Origin: JBBRZF01 sp038236965
GTDB taxonomy: Bacteria; Acidobacteriota; Terriglobia; Terriglobales; Acidobacteriaceae
Direction of reading: 5' to 3'
Length of the DNA: 9,429 nucleotides
Assembly: GCA_038236965.1 (NCBI GenBank)
Contig: JBBRZF010000142.1
Coordinates: forward strand, 1-9,429
Of this stretch, positions 6,789 to 9,429 are shown piece after piece. How positions within the stretch are numbered: position 1 is the stretch's first letter; each line of letters starts with the position of its first letter. The translations under genes were made by a program, and so were the position numbers. The notes below the pieces were generated by a model. The model made no database searches, was not told where the DNA came from, and saw only the letters and a program-made list of their open reading frames with translations.

Positions 6789-6844
6789 AGCTGAAAGCTG
6801 ACAGCTGACAGCTGACGTCCGACGTCTAGCGTCCGACGTCTATC
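6789..6844 (-). repeat. Degenerate heptanucleotide array, right arm (reads with cdd)
   Basis: Eight unbroken 7-base units. On the plus strand they are AGCTGAA, AGCTGAC three times, then GTCCGAC and GTCTAGC, GTCCGAC and GTCTATC; read on the minus strand they begin at the cdd stop codon with NNYRGAC units and end with GTCAGCT copies. The 12-mer at 6817-6828 recurs at 6831-6842, a period of 14. The array is thus an inverted relative of the left arm across the terminator. Confidence 0.8.
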
Positions 6845-7259
6845 ACTCTTCCAGCCTGAAGCCTTCCGGCAGCAATTCCGCAATTGGGGTTTGCCTGATC
6901 TCACCGTCTTTTGCGCGGTAGATCACGATCGCCTTCGGCCCGTGTTCGTAGATCACCTGGCGACAGGCTCCGCAGGGAGCGCAGGGAATCCCATCGCGAT
7001 TCACGCAGGCAATGGCCGCAATCTCCAGTTTGCCGCTGCGCTTTGCGTCTGCGATGGCGGTGAAGATCGCCGTCCGCTCCGCGCAATTGGTCAGTCCGTA
7101 AGACGAATTCTCCACGTTGCAACCCGCGTAGCTTTCGCCCTTCGTGGTCACGAACGCCGAGCCCACAAAAAACTTACTGAAGGGCGCATAAGCGCGCGTG
7201 CTCACTTCCTGCGCGGCCTTCAGCAAACGGTCTTGCTCATCTTGTGCGATGTACGCCAT
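6843..7259 (-). CDS. cdd: Cytidine deaminase
   Basis: Zinc hydrolase converting cytidine and deoxycytidine to uridine and deoxyuridine; cytoplasmic, homotetrameric type. 138 residues, typical of the short Cdd class (about 130-140). Seen: YAPFSKFFVGSAF (24-36), substrate-binding GCNVENSSYG (46-55, N48 and E50), the zinc/catalytic NCAERTA (58-64; C59 ligand, E61 catalytic) and PCGACRQ (95-101; C96 and C99 ligands). The ATG at 7259 is preceded by AGAGG (minus strand, 7265-7269) with a five-base spacer, and homology starts there; an upstream in-frame ATG at 7373 only adds unrelated residues inside the nuclease gene. It starts 8 bp after the nuclease stop and its ribosome site overlaps that stop, so the pair is coupled. 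Its products feed DeoA, the pyrimidine phosphorylase encoded at 2058-3377. Confidence 0.97.
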   Translation of the reverse strand: MAYIAQDEQDRLLKAAQEVSTRAYAPFSKFFVGSAFVTTKGESYAGCNVENSSYGLTNCAERTAIFTAIADAKRSGKLEIAAIACVNRDGIPCAPCGACRQVIYEHGPKAIVIYRAKDGEIRQTPIAELLPEGFRLEE

Positions 7260-7267
7260 CGGGGCCT

Positions 7268-8245
7268 CTACTTGGTTGCCGCCGGAGCGCATACCGGCTC
7301 CGGCTTCTTCGACGCTCGCGGCGGAGCGTAAGGAGCAGGCTCCTTTTCGCTTTCCACCCAAGCCGTGTACCACATATTCAACAGCATTTGTGACCCGGCG
7401 GCCAAACGTTTACGAAGGAATTCGCGCGACTCTTTTGTTCCTGCACCCTCGAACCCGCAAGCCTTCTCCAGTTTATAGACATCTTCCACGTGGCTCTGCG
7501 ATTCCCGCAGATAAGCCAGGTAGTCCTGCAGAGGATTCTCTAGTCTCTTCGGAGCGACCACCAGGTCGGCGAAGGGCAACTGGTCCATGTTCTTGCTCAG
7601 GAACAGTCCTTCCATTCTCCAGTGAATATCGTGCTCGGTCGTATATCCATTCGGATTCGCACCCGTCCAACCGTTGTACTGAATCGTGGTGTGGAGCGGG
7701 TTTGATCCGTCGGCAACGTAGTGTCCGAGGACGCCGGCGTAGTGAATCGCGTTCGCTTCGGCCGTCGCAGTCGAACGGCCTTCTTTCTGCGCCTTGCGAT
7801 ATTCGCGGAATGCCACCTTCAACCGGTCGTACATTTCGATGGCTGCGTAAGGCTGCAATCCGATCTTTTCCGGCGTCATCGTGTCGTACTCTTTGTCGCC
7901 GGGCTTCATCTGCGCGCGATGTTCATAAACGGCCTTGATGAACAGGAAGCGGTCGTTGGGAAGTGGCTTCATCCAATCCACCATCTCCATATCCATGAAG
8001 TGCTCGGGCTCTTGCGCATACTTCAGCGTGGCTTCCGACTTCTCCCGCCAGCGGTCGGGCTCAGGGCCAAGGTAGGCCAAGGTGTCCGACGAGTTCTTTA
8101 AGAACTGCGGCATATCTGCCGTGACTTTTTGGGCGGCTACCCTATTGATAGCCATATGACCTTCATTGCCCCATGTGATGGCGATGGTCGGGATGAGAAT
8201 GACGAGTGCGGAGATTGCGAGAATACGAATGATCTTTTTACGCAT
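7268..8245 (-). CDS. Exported S1/P1-type zinc nuclease
   Basis: Likely a secreted or periplasmic trinuclear-zinc nuclease that cuts single-stranded DNA/RNA and removes 3' phosphates of mononucleotides. 325 residues. Residues 1-24 form a signal peptide (RKK, then hydrophobic 5-23); predicted cleavage leaves W25 as the first residue, as in P1 nuclease, whose N-terminal Trp binds zinc. The WGNEGH block (25-30) matches the family W-G-x-x-G-H start. Other probable ligands: D85 in HFMD, H168, H175 and D179 in GHYVADGSNPLH (H185), and H205/H208 in EHDIHW. The C-terminal tail (298-325) is proline- and alanine-rich and probably unstructured. The same fold includes zinc-dependent phospholipase C, so a phosphoester substrate other than nucleic acid is possible, though location directly before cdd supports nuclease. 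ATG at 8245 has AGGA close upstream. Confidence 0.88.
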   Translation of the reverse strand: MRKKIIRILAISALVILIPTIAITWGNEGHMAINRVAAQKVTADMPQFLKNSSDTLAYLGPEPDRWREKSEATLKYAQEPEHFMDMEMVDWMKPLPNDRFLFIKAVYEHRAQMKPGDKEYDTMTPEKIGLQPYAAIEMYDRLKVAFREYRKAQKEGRSTATAEANAIHYAGVLGHYVADGSNPLHTTIQYNGWTGANPNGYTTEHDIHWRMEGLFLSKNMDQLPFADLVVAPKRLENPLQDYLAYLRESQSHVEDVYKLEKACGFEGAGTKESREFLRKRLAAGSQMLLNMWYTAWVESEKEPAPYAPPRASKKPEPVCAPAATK

Positions 8246-8358
8246 GGTTCCTGTGCTTTCCTGATGTGAGCTGAACGAAGCAGGGTAGCAGATGCGGGGT
8301 TCGCTGGCGAGTAAATCCGAATGACGTTGTTCTCCTTACGCACAGATACTCCCAATGG
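8246..8358. other. Upstream region of the nuclease-cdd unit
   Basis: This non-coding stretch should hold the promoter for the nuclease-cdd pair on the minus strand. No good -35/-10 pair is visible. Short open frames across it, for example the minus-strand frame from 8355 overlapping the nuclease start, lack recognisable features and are not called. Confidence 0.4.
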
Positions 8359-8381
8359 AAAAGGCCGCCCAGAGGCGGCCT
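8359..8381 (-). terminator. Probable terminator of the tdk unit
   Basis: An 8-bp GC-rich stem (AGGCCGCC with GGCGGCCT, 8362-8381) with a 4-base loop is followed on the minus strand by only four T. It lies about 17 bp after the tdk stop. The stem is strong but the U-tract is short, so termination may be partial. Confidence 0.65.
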
Positions 8382-8397
8382 GCTCACAACTTTGCGA

Positions 8398-9024
8398 TCA
8401 ACTCTTCACGCCTGCGCCCTTGCCTAACGCTGCCGTGGCCGAGTCCTGCATTTTTTTCAGCCGCTCCATATTCGGCTCGAAACATCGGCGGCAGCGCGCT
8501 TCATACATTCCCGCCGCGCCCACCACCACCAGATCATCACTGGCGATCAATCGCTGCGTATGCTTCGCCGGATTGCCACATTGCATGCAGATGGCCAGCG
8601 CCTTCGTGATCTCTTCCGCGACCGCCAGCAACTCCGGCATCGGATGGAAAGGCCTTCCCAGGTAATCCGTGTCCAGTCCCGCGATGATGACCCTTTTGCC
8701 CATATCGGCGAGGCGAACCACAAGGTCCACGATTCCATCGCCCATGAACTGCGCTTCGTCGATACCGATCACCTCTGTGCGCCAATCCAGCTTTCTTTCC
8801 AACTCCGCGGAGTCCTTAACGGCTTCCGACGGAATCTTCAACTCGCTGTGGCTGACAATATGGTCGTCCGAATAGCGTTGGTCGATACCGGGCTTGAATA
8901 TCTGCACGCGTTGCCGCGCAATCTCCGCCCGACGCAGCCTGCGGATCAATTCCTCGCTCTTGCCGCTGAACATCGGGCCACAGACAACTTCGATCCAGCC
9001 AATACTTCCCTTAGTGAAATTCAT
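8398..9024 (-). CDS. tdk: Thymidine kinase (type II, zinc-containing)
   Basis: Phosphorylates thymidine (and deoxyuridine) to the 5'-monophosphate with ATP; cytoplasmic. 208 residues, usual for bacterial TK1-like enzymes. Order: P-loop GPMFSGKS (16-23), Walker-B region IDEAQF (88-93; E90 is the expected general base), the GLDTDYLGRPF segment (116-126) before the lasso, zinc knuckle pairs C146/C149 (CMQC) and C178/C181 (CRRC), and the thymidine-binding lasso between them, including VGAAGMYEARC (168-178). The ATG at 9024 overlaps the TGA of the preceding small membrane-protein gene, and AAGGA lies a few bases upstream. It competes with DeoA for thymidine: kinase for salvage, phosphorylase for breakdown. 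A GC-rich hairpin follows the stop. Confidence 0.97.
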   Translation of the reverse strand: MNFTKGSIGWIEVVCGPMFSGKSEELIRRLRRAEIARQRVQIFKPGIDQRYSDDHIVSHSELKIPSEAVKDSAELERKLDWRTEVIGIDEAQFMGDGIVDLVVRLADMGKRVIIAGLDTDYLGRPFHPMPELLAVAEEITKALAICMQCGNPAKHTQRLIASDDLVVVGAAGMYEARCRRCFEPNMERLKKMQDSATAALGKGAGVKS

Positions 9025-9221
9025 CGTCCTTTTCCCTGCTCTCCGTCAGCGGCATCTGAAAGCTTTTTCCAGCGAAACGCGTACATCGCAGCCAGCATCA
9101 ATCCGATTATTCCCAACCAGAAATGGCGATTGTGCAGCGGGTCCTGTTGGCCGTCATACAATTGCGCGCATCCCAGCACAAACCAGCCGAAGCCGATCAG
9201 GGCCGCTATTGTAGGCGTCAT
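9021..9221 (-). CDS. Small two-helix membrane protein, unknown function
   Basis: 66 residues from the ATG at 9221. The TM segments are about 4-20 (IAALIGFGWFVLGCAQL) and about 34-50 (HFWLGIIGLMLAAMYAF), separated by a polar loop with DGQQDPLHNRH and followed by a basic-to-polar tail (RWKKLSDAADGEQGKGR). A GTG at 9233 would add four residues, but the ATG overlaps the previous stop as ATGA and gives the same coupling pattern seen at tdk, so it is preferred. No family is recognised. Its gene overlaps both neighbours by four bases, so it is very probably made together with tdk and the upstream gene. That linkage says nothing certain about function. The regular composition and precise overlaps argue that it is a real gene rather than a chance frame. 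Confidence 0.7.
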   Translation of the reverse strand: MTPTIAALIGFGWFVLGCAQLYDGQQDPLHNRHFWLGIIGLMLAAMYAFRWKKLSDAADGEQGKGR

Positions 9222-9429
9222 TTTCCCGCGCACGTCGCCTCCATGCTTCCCGAGATCGACTGCATCGCCAGAAACGCCTTCAACTCATCGAAGTCTGCGA
9301 ACACTTCCGTCGCGCAGCCCAGCAGCCATCCGCTGATCTTCGTCACCGGCATTCCTGCAACCAGGTAAACCGGGATGCCGCGCCTGTGCGCGATCGTCAA
9401 CTCGCCTTGCGAACCCGCACCGCGTCCCG
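9218..9429 (-). CDS. C-terminal fragment, possible nucleoside 2-deoxyribosyltransferase- or SLOG-like protein
   Basis: The frame is open from the right window edge to a TGA at 9218, giving 69 residues; the true start is outside. The fragment begins GRGAGSQGELTIAHRRGIPV and continues YLVAGMPVTKISGWLLGC, then ATEVFADFDELKAFL. A small-residue GxGSxGEL turn, a helix with IAHRRG, then a beta strand IPVYLV is the pattern found near the C-terminus of Rossmann-like nucleoside deoxyribosyltransferase and SLOG/lysine-decarboxylase-like proteins, where the E contacts substrate. This likeness is by eye only; no full domain is visible. A TTG within the frame at 9400 is not a likely start because the motif begins before it. 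Its stop overlaps the ATG of the small membrane protein, so it is the earliest visible gene of the tdk unit. Confidence 0.5.
   Translation of the reverse strand, partial: GRGAGSQGELTIAHRRGIPVYLVAGMPVTKISGWLLGCATEVFADFDELKAFLAMQSISGSMEATCAGK

Noticed and set aside
6676..6819. Insertion sequence or transposon ends suggested by the inverted GACGTCAGCT
   Set aside because: No transposase frame, no target-site duplication seen, and the inverted copies are part of the heptad arrays; a small non-autonomous element cannot be excluded and is raised in the heptad finding.
6601..6844. CRISPR array
   Set aside because: The repeating unit is only 7 bases and degenerate, there are no unique spacers of regular length, and no cas genes are nearby.
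8560..9336. Plus-strand frame of 258 codons opposite tdk and the small genes
   Set aside because: It crosses three coupled minus-strand genes, shows no motif, and its composition is that of an antisense frame.

Overview
The window is about 60% GC by eye and carries a dense set of nucleoside and nucleic-acid salvage genes from a free-living Gram-negative-type bacterium. Gene style (short gaps, repeated ATGA stop/start overlaps), an exported S1/P1-type nuclease, an exported adenosine deaminase-like protein and heptamer-rich intergenic DNA suggest an Acidobacteriota (Koribacter/Terriglobia-like) chromosome. That taxonomic guess is inference and there is no rRNA or marker gene here to confirm it.

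Layout. Positions 1-3377 (minus strand) hold a tight operon transcribed right to left: pyrimidine/thymidine phosphorylase (deoA), then a CNT-family nucleoside transporter (nupC), then purine nucleoside phosphorylase (punA, cut by the left edge a few codons from its end). Gaps are 12 bp and a 4-bp ATGA overlap. Positions 3378-3541 are the deoA control region, with a TATAAA box, an imperfect palindrome and a repeated 10-mer. Positions 3542-4891 (minus) hold hypoxanthine phosphoribosyltransferase (hpt) and deoxyribose-phosphate aldolase (deoC), closed by a clear intrinsic terminator. From 5058 to 6602 (plus), divergent from hpt, lies a secreted adenosine deaminase-family protein. The 6603-6842 gap between this gene and convergent cdd contains a bidirectional terminator flanked by two inward-reading arrays of degenerate heptanucleotides. 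Positions 6843-8245 (minus) hold an exported S1/P1-like nuclease followed by cytidine deaminase (cdd). Positions 8359-9429 (minus) hold a translationally coupled trio: a C-terminal fragment of a possible nucleotide-binding or deoxyribosyltransferase-like protein, a 66-residue two-helix membrane protein, and thymidine kinase (tdk), ended by a short terminator.

How the genes fit together. The exported nuclease could cut single-stranded DNA/RNA outside the cytoplasm. The exported deaminase could turn adenosine into inosine there. NupC would bring nucleosides in. Cdd deaminates cytidine, PunA and DeoA split nucleosides into base and pentose-1-phosphate, Hpt rebuilds IMP/GMP from the bases, Tdk rescues thymidine, and DeoC turns deoxyribose-5-phosphate into glyceraldehyde-3-phosphate and acetaldehyde. 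Phosphopentomutase (DeoB), which links the phosphorylases to DeoC, is not in the window. Individual enzymes are well-known families. The less ordinary points are the secreted deaminase, the grouping of the whole scavenging route, the oriented heptad arrays and the uncharacterised genes in front of tdk.
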